Positions 1-7,227 of a DNA stretch of 64,000 nt are shown here, one piece after another. How positions within the stretch are numbered: the first letter of the stretch is position 1; each line of letters begins with the position of its first letter. The position numbers and the translations under genes were made by a program. The stretch comes from CAYMTR01 sp964393405 (lineage in GTDB: Bacteria; Bacteroidota; Bacteroidia; Bacteroidales; Prolixibacteraceae). The notes under the pieces were generated by a model, which was not told the DNA's origin, did not search any database, and saw only the letters and a program-made list of their open reading frames with translations. The stretch spans positions 1 to 64,000 of the forward strand of contig CAYMTR010000011.1 of assembly GCA_964393405.1 (NCBI GenBank), written 5' to 3'.

Positions 1-35
1 AAAAAGAGAAAGTTGATAAGCAGCTTTCTCTTTTT
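1..35 (-). terminator. Intrinsic terminator after the OB-fold protein
   Basis: A 12-bp stem (positions 1-12 pair with 24-35) with A- and T-rich flanks lies just beyond the stop of the minus-strand gene ending at 44. The symmetry would also let it work for a plus-strand gene to the left of the window. Confidence 0.75.
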
Positions 36-43
36 TTGTTCTG

Positions 44-469
44 CTATTTCACAATTGCACATTTGTTTAAAACAACTTCAAACAACATTCCCGAGCATGT
101 TCCCCTGATAGTTACTCTGTCACCGATATTGTAAGATGAAGCCTTTTTATCATTTTCCTGACTTAGAGTACAGAGAACTCCAGTTCCACTTTCTTCCTGT
201 TTAAGAATGAAAACAAAAGAATCGTTCTGGTCTTTGCTTATTTCAGTTATAGTACCAGTAACTTCAATTATCTTATCGATATATTTCTTGTCTGACTTTT
301 CAGGTTCAGATTCATATTCTTGTGCCAGTTCAGATGCTGTAATCTGATAATCAGGCTTTAATTTTGAAACGCTTTTATCGGGCATATTTATAAAGTACAG
401 ATATGCTGCAAATAAGATTGCGATGATTACAACAAGAACAATTATTAAAGCTCTTAGAAACTTTTTCAT
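44..469 (-). CDS. Membrane-anchored OB-fold (tRNA_anti-like) protein
   Basis: A 141-residue protein with one N-terminal membrane segment (about residues 7-27) followed by a short linker and a single OB-fold-like domain (about 60-141). The domain shows the pattern of the Bacteroidota tRNA_anti-like family: a strand reading IIEVTGTITEI, a central strand FVFILKQ, a CTL segment, and a closing G-D-R-V-T-I-R-G-x-C motif. Proteins of this family are conserved but have no settled function; binding of a small ligand or nucleic acid is only inferred from the fold. The membrane segment places the domain outside the cytoplasm. It sits just downstream of the YceI-like gene on the same strand (2-nt gap), so the two are probably co-transcribed. 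Confidence 0.7.
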   Translation of the reverse strand: MKKFLRALIIVLVVIIAILFAAYLYFINMPDKSVSKLKPDYQITASELAQEYESEPEKSDKKYIDKIIEVTGTITEISKDQNDSFVFILKQEESGTGVLCTLSQENDKKASSYNIGDRVTIRGTCSGMLFEVVLNKCAIVK

Positions 470-471
470 GA

Positions 472-1062
472 TTACTGTTTTTTCAAAATGGAATTGAATT
501 TAACTTGAATATTTTTGGAAATGCTAATTGCATTAGGCGTTACGTTTAATGAAGAAGGTAATTTTTCTTTAAGTATCTGTTCAATCTTCTTCGGATCAAG
601 GCTTTCAATTGGTATAGCAAATTCAGATTTTCCTATAATTGTTCCATCGCTTCCAACAGTCAGACTACCATTGATATCAGTTGTTGTATGCTCATCCCAT
701 ACGTAGAATGTTCCGGAGAATTTTACGTTATATGTTCCGGGTTTATTGAAGTTAACCTTGCTCATATCTGTTATTCTACCGGCGAAAGTTATTTTAGGAT
801 AATCGGTTACGTCAATGTCTCTTGCACTCATCATTCTGTTCATTGCTCCAATCTGATATTCAAAGGATTTAATGAGAGTAATAATTTTAAACTGTCCAGT
901 CTGGGTGTTTAACTGGCAAGCAACCTGATAATTATCGGCAACGATATTTTGAACGTTATTAAGAGACATCACATTGATGTGGGCAGTGCGTGTAATATAA
1001 TTCTGCGAAAAAGAATTCAGGAAAGCAACTGCCAGTAAAGTAATGATAAATAATTTTTTCAT
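472..1062 (-). CDS. Exported YceI-like domain protein
   Basis: About 196 residues from the ATG at 1062, chosen because it gives a clean signal peptide (MKKLFIITLLAVAFLNSFSQ); the longer open frame adds a tail with no signal character. The body matches the YceI/lipocalin-like fold in outline: a basic start after cleavage, a long central segment with FEYQIGAMNRMMSARDIDVTDYPKITF, then beta strands around KPGTYNVKFSGTFYVWD and a closing ISIEL-type half. YceI proteins bind isoprenoid lipids in some bacteria and are periplasmic; here the ligand is unknown. The next gene downstream is the OB-fold membrane protein. Confidence 0.75.
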   Translation of the reverse strand: MKKLFIITLLAVAFLNSFSQNYITRTAHINVMSLNNVQNIVADNYQVACQLNTQTGQFKIITLIKSFEYQIGAMNRMMSARDIDVTDYPKITFAGRITDMSKVNFNKPGTYNVKFSGTFYVWDEHTTTDINGSLTVGSDGTIIGKSEFAIPIESLDPKKIEQILKEKLPSSLNVTPNAISISKNIQVKFNSILKKQ

Positions 1063-1198
1063 CTGTGTTTTTGTAAGTGACGAAAATGTTCGTTTTGTGT
1101 AAAATGAAAAATTACACATATTTTTTTCAACATACTATTATAAGTCTTTTTAAATTTATACAAAAGAATTAAATTAAAATGAAAACTATAAATATTAA

Positions 1199-1231
1199 TG
1201 TATTAGCCTCCTAATTAGTTGGACTAAATTT
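1199..1231 (+). repeat. IS3-like element end, copy 1 (stub)
   Basis: Thirty-three bases starting TGTATTAGCC and containing AGTTGGACTAAATTT match 10661-10693 at 30 of 33 positions. The outer TG and the CCCC/GTTGGAC core resemble terminal repeats of IS3-family elements. No transposase follows here: only the end survives, so this is a relic. Confidence 0.55.
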
Positions 1232-1235
1232 TTAA

Positions 1236-1430
1236 AGAGGTAAGGCTACATTAGGAGTAGATATTAAGTTTAATCGAAGACTTAACTCATTTCTATATAC
1301 TGGAAATAAAAGGGTAATAGTGAATGAGCCGGTGTTAATAATATCAAGAGACGAGTTAATCAACACAAAAGGTGGATTTGTCACAAAATTGATTCCGTTC
1401 TTTTTTCTGGATGGTAACAACTTAACTTAG
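1236..1430 (+). pseudogene. Orphan open frame, possible 3' gene fragment behind the IS stub
   Basis: A plus-strand frame without a start codon is open for about 64 codons right after the IS end stub and stops at a TAG at 1428-1430. It reads like natural protein (for example RVIVNEPVLIISRDELINT, then a hydrophobic IPFFFL near the end), but I recognise no family. An opposite-strand frame across the same bases is also open and is equally unrecognised. The arrangement matches the second IS stub at 10661, which is likewise followed by the 3' part of a gene. Confidence 0.3.
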
Positions 1431-1503
1431 CTCCTGAGAATTCTCAATAAAAGCACATCTCTTTCATACACATATTTAGTATGTATATGGGGAGATACAA
1501 AAC

Positions 1504-1569
1504 AAGCCCGAAAACCAACCACTTTTCGCGAACCGGAAGGCTTACGGGCAGGTCAGCAAAAAAGCTGAC
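1504..1569 (+). promoter_or_regulatory. Candidate structured leader before the peptide genes
   Basis: A compact, relatively GC-rich block in AT-rich surroundings. It holds GCCCG at 1506-1510 pairing with CGGGC at 1545-1549, AAGCC/GGCTT at 1504-1508 and 1539-1543 as an alternative pair, the palindrome TTCGCGAA at 1525-1532, and a hairpin GTCAGC-A6-GCTGAC at 1552-1569. It ends about 48 nt before the first peptide start. It could be a leader RNA or the end of a lost element; I do not recognise it as a named riboswitch. Confidence 0.35.
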
Positions 1570-1616
1570 ACAAATTTAGTTTTTTTAAGTGTTTAACAAT
1601 TAAAAATTTGTGTATT

Positions 1617-1799
1617 ATGAAAAAATTTGAATTAGAAGGTGTTCAAGAAATGGATGCCCAAGAAATGAAAGAAGCTTGTGGTGGAGGAATCTTGATACCC
1701 ATTGCTATCTGGTTTCTTACTAGTTTAGCATATGATCTGATTTCAGACCCGGGTGCAATATCTCGAGGTGCAGCTAGAGCAATGAGTGAAGAAATCTAA
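1617..1799 (+). CDS. Double-glycine leader peptide 1 (bacteriocin-like)
   Basis: A 60-residue peptide starting at the ATG at 1617 (an upstream TTG frame start is less likely). The leader MKKFELEGVQEMDAQEMKEA ends in C-GG at about residues 21-23, the layout of peptides cut by C39-peptidase ABC exporters. The predicted mature part begins GILIPIAIWFLTSLAYDL and is hydrophobic, then turns to GAISRGAARAMSEEI. A membrane-active or signalling peptide is the natural reading, but no activity can be claimed. It is followed by a second GG peptide, a small membrane protein and a HlyD-type subunit, which fits a peptide-export locus; the ABC transporter itself is absent from this window. Confidence 0.65.
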   Translation: MKKFELEGVQEMDAQEMKEACGGGILIPIAIWFLTSLAYDLISDPGAISRGAARAMSEEI

Positions 1800-1821
1800 A
1801 ATTAACTTAAATTAAAGAAAA

Positions 1822-1980
1822 ATGAATCTGAATGATTGTAGTTTAATTGAAATCCCAGATGATAATTTGGTTAATATAAATGGAGGAAGTCCGTTAATTG
1901 AAGAGGTATCGTATTGGATACTAAAAGGATGGAGAATATTAGCTGAAGCAGGGCAGCACAATTATGTAATTGTGGTTTAA
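1822..1980 (+). CDS. Double-glycine leader peptide 2 (bacteriocin-like)
   Basis: A 52-codon gene just after peptide 1. The leader MNLNDCSLIEIPDDNLVNIN ends in GG at residues 22-23, closely like class II bacteriocin leaders (acidic D/E-L-x-x-I-N-G-G). The mature part would be about 29 residues (SPLIEEVSYWILKGWRILAE onward), amphipathic with tryptophans, and ends in hydrophobic VIVV. The gap to peptide 1 is 22 nt with an A-rich stretch before the start. Two adjacent GG peptides of different sequence recall two-peptide bacteriocins, but that is inference. Confidence 0.6.
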   Translation: MNLNDCSLIEIPDDNLVNINGGSPLIEEVSYWILKGWRILAEAGQHNYVIVV

Positions 1981-2038
1981 TATTTATTCATCGTAAGGAG
2001 ATGAATAGTATTTGTCTCCTTATGTTTAAAACAACCTC

Positions 2039-2422
2039 ATGATTCTAAAAAAAAAACAATCACTAATTATTTCATCAATTTTTGTGTTGTTAGGTCTTTC
2101 TCTATCCTGGTTTTATCGACCGTATATATATAATAATAATATATATGATTTTCATTTTTCAGATACAATTGGGAATATATTTGGTTTTTCTGCGTGGCTA
2201 TATTTCTTTTTTGCTACTGCTAAAAAGAAATACAACCTAATCACAGTATTAGTATCTGGAATTCTTTTTTTCACCGCTTACGAATTTTTAGCATTTTGGG
2301 GAACAACAGATAAATATGATGTATTAGCAACTCTGCTAAGTGCTTTTTTGAATTATATTTTCTTATCAATATTTAAAATTGATTTTAAGAATGAAACAAC
2401 TTTTTCCACCAGAAATAATTGA
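2039..2422 (+). CDS. Small four-helix membrane protein in the peptide locus
   Basis: A 127-residue protein with four predicted membrane segments (about residues 8-26, 45-63, 70-88 and 96-113) and a basic N-terminus. The segment with YEFLAFWGTTDKYDVLATLL recalls VanZ-like/DUF2238-type membrane proteins, but I cannot assign the family with certainty. Its end overlaps the following HlyD-type gene by 32 nt, so both are translated from one message. In this setting an immunity or export-accessory role for the neighbouring GG peptides is possible, but this rests on position only. Confidence 0.55.
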   Translation: MILKKKQSLIISSIFVLLGLSLSWFYRPYIYNNNIYDFHFSDTIGNIFGFSAWLYFFFATAKKKYNLITVLVSGILFFTAYEFLAFWGTTDKYDVLATLLSAFLNYIFLSIFKIDFKNETTFSTRNN

Positions 2423-2978
2423 GTATTCTGCAGAAAGCTATTTTTCCAGAGGTGGTAAAACCACTAGTATAATTTATTTAACTGTTTTATTGGCTCTTGT
2501 TGTGGGAATTATTATCACCCCATTTATTAAGATTGATGTAACTACTCAAAGTCGAGGAATAGTGAAATCATCCATCGAGAACAACTCTCTTCAGGCAGCA
2601 GTTTATGGTGAAATTGATGCAGTTTACCTTTATGAAAACAAATTTGTTTCAGTTGGAGACACATTGGTCGTTATCAGTACAAATAAGTTGAAGGAACAGA
2701 TGGAAAGCTATAAACGAAATTTATTTGAAAACGCAACTTTTATCAGAGATATTAACGCCATTCTGAATTATCACTCGGGAAAAATTAAAACCCCAAAATA
2801 CTTAAGTGAATACAATGAGTATATTACTCAATTGAGAGAACAACAATTGCAAACAGAAATGTTGTTGCACGAGAAAAGGGTGTCAGACCAATTATTTGAA
2901 AAGAAAGTGGAAACTGAAATGGATCATCTTAAAGCAGAAAATAATTATAATATTTCGGTAAAACTTGAGAGCTTGTAG
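2391..2978 (+). pseudogene. HlyD-family exporter subunit, C-terminally truncated
   Basis: About 195 residues from the ATG at 2391. The protein starts MKQLFPPEIIEYSAESYFSR, has one membrane helix (about 25-47), then the first half of a membrane-fusion protein: a strand set with QSRGIVKSS, a lipoyl-like half motif (GEIDAVYLYENKFVSVGDTLVVI) and the outgoing coiled-coil helix up to KLESL. Family members linked to C39-peptidase exporters run to about 400-440 residues, so the return helix, second lipoyl half and barrel are missing. The frame ends exactly where repeat-rich non-coding DNA begins, which suggests a deletion or recombination breakpoint near 2975. Confidence 0.75.
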
Positions 2979-2991
2979 TTTCCTGATTTAG

Positions 2992-3140
2992 GTTGACTAC
3001 CTGAAGGTCTTATCTCGGAGTAGAGTTGACTCGGTTAATGATTATAACTGATATTTGTTGACCTCAGGTTGCTATCCCTGAATTTAGTTTACTGACAAAA
3101 TCTTATCCCTGTAAGGGTAAACAGTTTTCAGGGATAACAA
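2992..3140 (+). repeat. Degenerate 30-33 bp tandem units with GTTGAC
   Basis: GTTGAC occurs at 2992, 3025 and 3057, followed by GTTTAC at 3087, giving spacings of 33, 32 and 30 bp. Two or three units also carry TATCYCKG about 10-15 bp after the hexamer (TATCTCGG, TATCCCTG, TATCCCTG). TTATCCCTG at 3103-3111 has its inverted copy CAGGGATAA at 3129-3137. The block begins directly after the truncated HlyD frame. Confidence 0.4.
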
Positions 3141-3206
3141 ACGTCTGATTTCGATACAGGAACAATTTTAGTATAGGACACAAGATAGCAGAGTAGTACC
3201 TCATTC

Positions 3207-3260
3207 GTACCACATTCGTCCTTTCTCCCTTTATTAAGGGAGAAAGGACGAATGTGGTAC
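3207..3260. repeat. Perfect 25-bp inverted repeat with 4-nt loop
   Basis: Positions 3207-3231 are the exact reverse complement of 3236-3260, around the loop TATT. The arms begin and end GTACCACATT/AATGTGGTAC and are mixed in base content. There is no T-run on either side, so it is not a standard terminator. It lies between the decayed peptide locus and the hydrogenase-like gene. Confidence 0.85.
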
Positions 3261-3303
3261 GGCTCTGGTATCTTTCAAGTCCTACTGAGAACTTAACGAA
3301 TAT

Positions 3304-5247
3304 CTAATCGAGAGAAATTTTTATTTTATTATCATTGGCAACATCTAAGCCCTCAGCAATTTGATTTGGTAAAACTTCATTGGAAGAAATTGGAATAAAA
3401 TCCTGTCCCCTTAAGTTTTTTGATTTTATTTCTCTTTTGTCGTTCAATACATTGTGGGTTTCCTGTGTAAACAAGACTGTCTTTTCATTCAATTCTGAAA
3501 TTGAATCAGCAATAAGATTCAAATTATTACTAACTTCTTCATTGAGTTCTTTTGATCTGATGAACCTTTTAGAAGCCAAGTTGATACGGTTGTTGATAGT
3601 TGAAAATAAATCGGAAATTTCTTCAAGGTAAGGTTTGATCTTTTCTGATTCTTCTCCGGATTTCATTGCGAGGGTCTTCACTTCATTTGCTACTACGGCA
3701 AATCCCCTGCCCAACTCACCAACTCTGGCTGCTTCAACTGCTGCGTTCAAAGAAAGGATATTGGTCTGACGGGATACAGAGGTAAGGGTCTCAATTATTA
3801 GATCAAAATCTTCCAATTTATTGGAGTTGTTATTGACCATTACCATAAGGTTATCGAATTCTTCTTTTAATTCTGCAGTAACTTTCTGTATTTGAAAAAC
3901 AGTAATTAAGGCCAAATCACTTTTCTGTGTAAGCCTTTTTGAAGTATCATTTATACTGTCAGCCATTTCTTCGATAATTGAAGATTTAAAATGGTAACAA
4001 TTTTCTTTTTTATTCAGATTATTGAAAATTGCCACGGCCATCTTTTTACAACTATCATATCCACAAAAAGCGCAATTGTAAAAATCTGACTTCTTGACTT
4101 TTCGCATCTCCAGAAAAATCTCTTGAATCTGAATTTCTGACGGTATCTTAATTATATTGTTTTCGGAAAGGTCAATATATTCCCTTTTATAAAGGTCTTC
4201 GCTCCAGTATTTATTGATTGTCTTTTCAATTTCTTTTTTGGAAGTATATCTTTTCTGGGCTAATTTGTTCCTTTTCTCAATAAAATGTTCAATTTTATCG
4301 AAAGACTCGGTTTCGTTTAAAGACCCTGAACCACCATTACATCCGGAATGACAATTCAAGCAATCAATAAGAAGGGGTGCGTGGTTCCCGATTATATCAT
4401 TATGTAACGTGTCCAGATAAGGATAAAGAATTTCTTTCCCTTCAATTTTCCTAGAAATAGAAGCTATTGACGGAGCTTCACGTTCAGCAGTTCTTAATAA
4501 TCCTCCGGGAGTTGAAAATAGAACAGCTCTTTCAGCCGGTGGATTATCGTAATTTGTTTCCTGATATGAATTTAGTTTTATCTTTTTTTGTTCAATAAAT
4601 TTCTGTAAAGATTTGAATGTAATGTTATAGTCGCCAAGACCTACTTCATCGAATTCCCTTTTTTTGGCAATGCAAGGTGAGATGACAGCAATTTTATGAG
4701 CCGAAAATTTTGGATAATAATTCCTTATCATTTTCATTGTGTGCATCATCGGACTGTCGGCTGGAGCCAGATATTTAATCAATTCAGGTTTGTAAAGTTG
4801 AATATATGTTACAATTGCCGGGCAGGGTTGTGATATAACTGTCCTAGGATTATTCTTAGTAATGTGGTTTAGATAAGATTTTATGGTTAACTCAGCACCA
4901 AAGCTCACATCGAATATTGCATCGATGCCCAGCTCTTTTAATAATGTATTTATTCGAAGATAATCACCGGGAAAGTTAGAAGCTATTGCGGGTGCCACTA
5001 TAGCAACCATTTTAGTGCCGATTTCAATATCGCTCAGAAATTCAGAGAAATCATCATGAAAGACTCGCGCATCATGTGTGCAGGCAATTATACATGCCCC
5101 ACACCCTATGCACATATTATTGATTATTTCAACAGTGTTTCCATCCGCCTTATTGCAATACTTTACAGGGCAAACAGCAATACATTTATGACAATTAACA
5201 CATTTTTCCTGATCTACACTAATAATTCTACTTAACTGCTTGGTCAT
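3304..5247 (-). CDS. [FeFe]-hydrogenase-like sensor fused to a chemoreceptor signalling domain
   Basis: A 647-residue multidomain protein. Two 4Fe-4S ferredoxin motifs come first (Cys16/19/22/26 and Cys46/49/52/56). The [FeFe]-hydrogenase large-subunit core follows: L1 reads SQPCPA (Cys142), L2 reads SPCIAKK (Cys192) and L3 holds CLNCHSGCNGG (Cys296/299/303). The usual proton-transfer cysteine of TSCCP is replaced by proline, as in putative sensory group C/D enzymes. A further four-cysteine Fe-S domain (Cys392/395/400/417) leads into an MCP-type signalling hairpin (about 425-590) with NILSLNAAVEAARVGELGRG and FAVVANEVKTLA. No membrane segment is visible, so it is likely a cytoplasmic sensor of H2 or redox state. 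No cheA or cheW gene is in the window. Confidence 0.85.
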   Translation of the reverse strand: MTKQLSRIISVDQEKCVNCHKCIAVCPVKYCNKADGNTVEIINNMCIGCGACIIACTHDARVFHDDFSEFLSDIEIGTKMVAIVAPAIASNFPGDYLRINTLLKELGIDAIFDVSFGAELTIKSYLNHITKNNPRTVISQPCPAIVTYIQLYKPELIKYLAPADSPMMHTMKMIRNYYPKFSAHKIAVISPCIAKKREFDEVGLGDYNITFKSLQKFIEQKKIKLNSYQETNYDNPPAERAVLFSTPGGLLRTAEREAPSIASISRKIEGKEILYPYLDTLHNDIIGNHAPLLIDCLNCHSGCNGGSGSLNETESFDKIEHFIEKRNKLAQKRYTSKKEIEKTINKYWSEDLYKREYIDLSENNIIKIPSEIQIQEIFLEMRKVKKSDFYNCAFCGYDSCKKMAVAIFNNLNKKENCYHFKSSIIEEMADSINDTSKRLTQKSDLALITVFQIQKVTAELKEEFDNLMVMVNNNSNKLEDFDLIIETLTSVSRQTNILSLNAAVEAARVGELGRGFAVVANEVKTLAMKSGEESEKIKPYLEEISDLFSTINNRINLASKRFIRSKELNEEVSNNLNLIADSISELNEKTVLFTQETHNVLNDKREIKSKNLRGQDFIPISSNEVLPNQIAEGLDVANDNKIKISLD

Positions 5248-5461
5248 ATAGGTTAATTAATAAGGTTAAGGTATTAAATGAAAGAATGATTTAAATCAGA
5301 AAAAATTACATCTGATATTATATCATTAATTAGCAAATTAAATGATTAAGTTAAAATATCAAATAAAATTGCCCTTAGATATGATAAATTAACTCCAATA
5401 ATTAACAATAAGTTATTTTCTTTCCTGAGAGAACTTTTGGTACTCTTCTTTTACTACAAAA

Positions 5462-5498
5462 ATATCCAGCATTTAAAGGTTGTTTAAATGCTGGATAT
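5462..5498 (-). terminator. Terminator after susD
   Basis: A 15-bp stem (5462-5476 with 5484-5498) followed on the minus strand by a T-run. It lies about 35 nt past the SusD stop and ends the susC-susD transcript. Confidence 0.75.
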
Positions 5499-5533
5499 AA
5501 TTTTATATTTAGGAAATATTCCTTCTGTTTATA

Positions 5534-7210
5534 TTATTCCCATCCCGGATTTTGTTTCAAGTTAGGATTAATAGTAGTTACACTGTTAGGATAAGGATAA
5601 TATTCATGTTTTCCTGCCACAAAGCCAACTTGCTTATCTGAGTTAGGCTCTGAGTAAGTGATATATCCTCTATGAATAGTTTCTCCATCAACGAATGCAT
5701 CTTTAAGCGATGGAATATGTTTTCCTGCGGTTTTTACTTTTTCAAATTCTCCCCAACGTTTCATATCAATCCAGCGAGCACCTTCACACCACAACTCATA
5801 ATTTCTTTCTTTCTTAACTTCATCCATTGTCAAAGCAGAACTAATATGGTTTGATCCTGCACGTTGCTGAACCATCTGTAGATACTGCAAACCATCGTTG
5901 TCATTTGTCTGAGCGCAAGCTTCAGCATACATAAGGAGGACATTAGCATATCTTTCAATTATGAAATTATTGAATCTGTACCAGTTAGTTGTACGGTCTT
6001 CAGGAGAAACGATATGCTTTTTCTGAAGGTATCCGCACTGTCCGTATAGGCCATCAGGATTTTTGATTCCTCTCTTCTTGTCGGCGAGTTTTTCCTCTTT
6101 TGTCAAATTTTCAGAATCGCTAGGCCACTCAAGTTCTGTAAGGAACTCTTCATAAGATAACATAGTAGCTTTGCGGCGATAAGAATCTCCATCATTTGCT
6201 GCGAACTCATTAGCGAAGTTTTCTTCAAGGGCTAAACCGCCCCATCCTTGGTCTCCCTGGCATTTTGGAGTAGCTTGAAGACGAGATGTTCTCCATCCCC
6301 AAAGATTCATTTCCATCCATGTAGAACGTTGAATTTTTCCATCCCAGTCACCGAAGCTGGCATTGTTAATGGTATTCGACTCGAATATTTTTTCTTCGCA
6401 ACCGTCACCTTCGATATGAAATAAATCACGCCAGCGTTCTCCTGGAACAAGAGCATATTTACCTGAAGAGATGACATTTTTAAGAGCTGTTTTTGCTCCG
6501 GCATAGTCGCCAGCGTAAAGAAGAGCTTTTCCTTGAACAGTCCAAGCAAAACCCTTGGTAACTTTCACAGCGCCATCTTTATCTGTTGTGCTTTTACGTT
6601 CGTCAAGAAATGGGACAGCCTCTGCACATTCTTTTGCACACCACTGAAGAAGAGCTATATGTCCACCTTCATAGTTTGAAGGTTTGTCAGAGCCAACAAG
6701 AACGTGGTCAATAAGCGGAGGAGAATCCCAAGCCATTGCAGCCATCATGTGGCACCAGGCACGGATTATTCTTGCTTCTGAAATACAACGGTCTTTTACT
6801 GCACTTTCTCCATATTTGAAATTATCGATTACGAGATTGGCGTGATAGATAACGAAATATAAACGCTTGTACATAGTAGTAACAACAGAACTTTGTGAGT
6901 CAAAACGGTACTCATTGATGCTACCGAACTGATCATTGTCTCCATAAAATTCTCCTGCAGCAAGTATGTTATCTGCAAGGTAGTTGAAAATTATATTGTA
7001 GGGAACGTATATACCATCATGACCGCATATGTTTTGAGCAAAATCGCCATATGCATCGACGAGAGCAGATTCAGCGTCTTCATCAGTCTGATAAAAAGAC
7101 TCTATGCTAACAACACCCTTCTGAGGAATCTCGAGGAGTTCCTCACTACATGCAGAGAATAACAATGCTGCACTAAATAGTAAGGGCAATATATATTTAT
7201 ATTTTTTCAT
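5534..7210 (-). CDS. SusD/RagB-family outer-membrane nutrient-binding lipoprotein
   Basis: A 558-residue lipoprotein: the signal peptide ends in a lipobox before Cys21 (LFSAC), followed by the typical SusD start (LLEIPQKGVVSIESFYQTDE). The body carries the TPR-rich SusD fold, with LLYAGDYAGAKTALKNVI, FIIERYANVLLMYAEACAQ and the ERNYELWCEGARWIDMKRWG segment near the C-terminus, which is the family hallmark. It caps the partner SusC and delivers a glycan or other oligomer for TonB-driven import. It follows susC with 17 nt between them, one transcript. No hydrolase, regulator or second binding protein flanks the pair, so the substrate is unknown. Confidence 0.93.
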   Translation of the reverse strand: MKKYKYILPLLFSAALLFSACSEELLEIPQKGVVSIESFYQTDEDAESALVDAYGDFAQNICGHDGIYVPYNIIFNYLADNILAAGEFYGDNDQFGSINEYRFDSQSSVVTTMYKRLYFVIYHANLVIDNFKYGESAVKDRCISEARIIRAWCHMMAAMAWDSPPLIDHVLVGSDKPSNYEGGHIALLQWCAKECAEAVPFLDERKSTTDKDGAVKVTKGFAWTVQGKALLYAGDYAGAKTALKNVISSGKYALVPGERWRDLFHIEGDGCEEKIFESNTINNASFGDWDGKIQRSTWMEMNLWGWRTSRLQATPKCQGDQGWGGLALEENFANEFAANDGDSYRRKATMLSYEEFLTELEWPSDSENLTKEEKLADKKRGIKNPDGLYGQCGYLQKKHIVSPEDRTTNWYRFNNFIIERYANVLLMYAEACAQTNDNDGLQYLQMVQQRAGSNHISSALTMDEVKKERNYELWCEGARWIDMKRWGEFEKVKTAGKHIPSLKDAFVDGETIHRGYITYSEPNSDKQVGFVAGKHEYYPYPNSVTTINPNLKQNPGWE

Positions 7211-7227
7211 ATTGTTAAAGAATAAAA

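Noticed and set aside
1232..1420. Minus-strand 62-residue frame next to the IS stub
   Set aside because: The plus-strand frame over the same bases reads more like natural protein. Neither matches a known family, so no gene is called on the minus strand.
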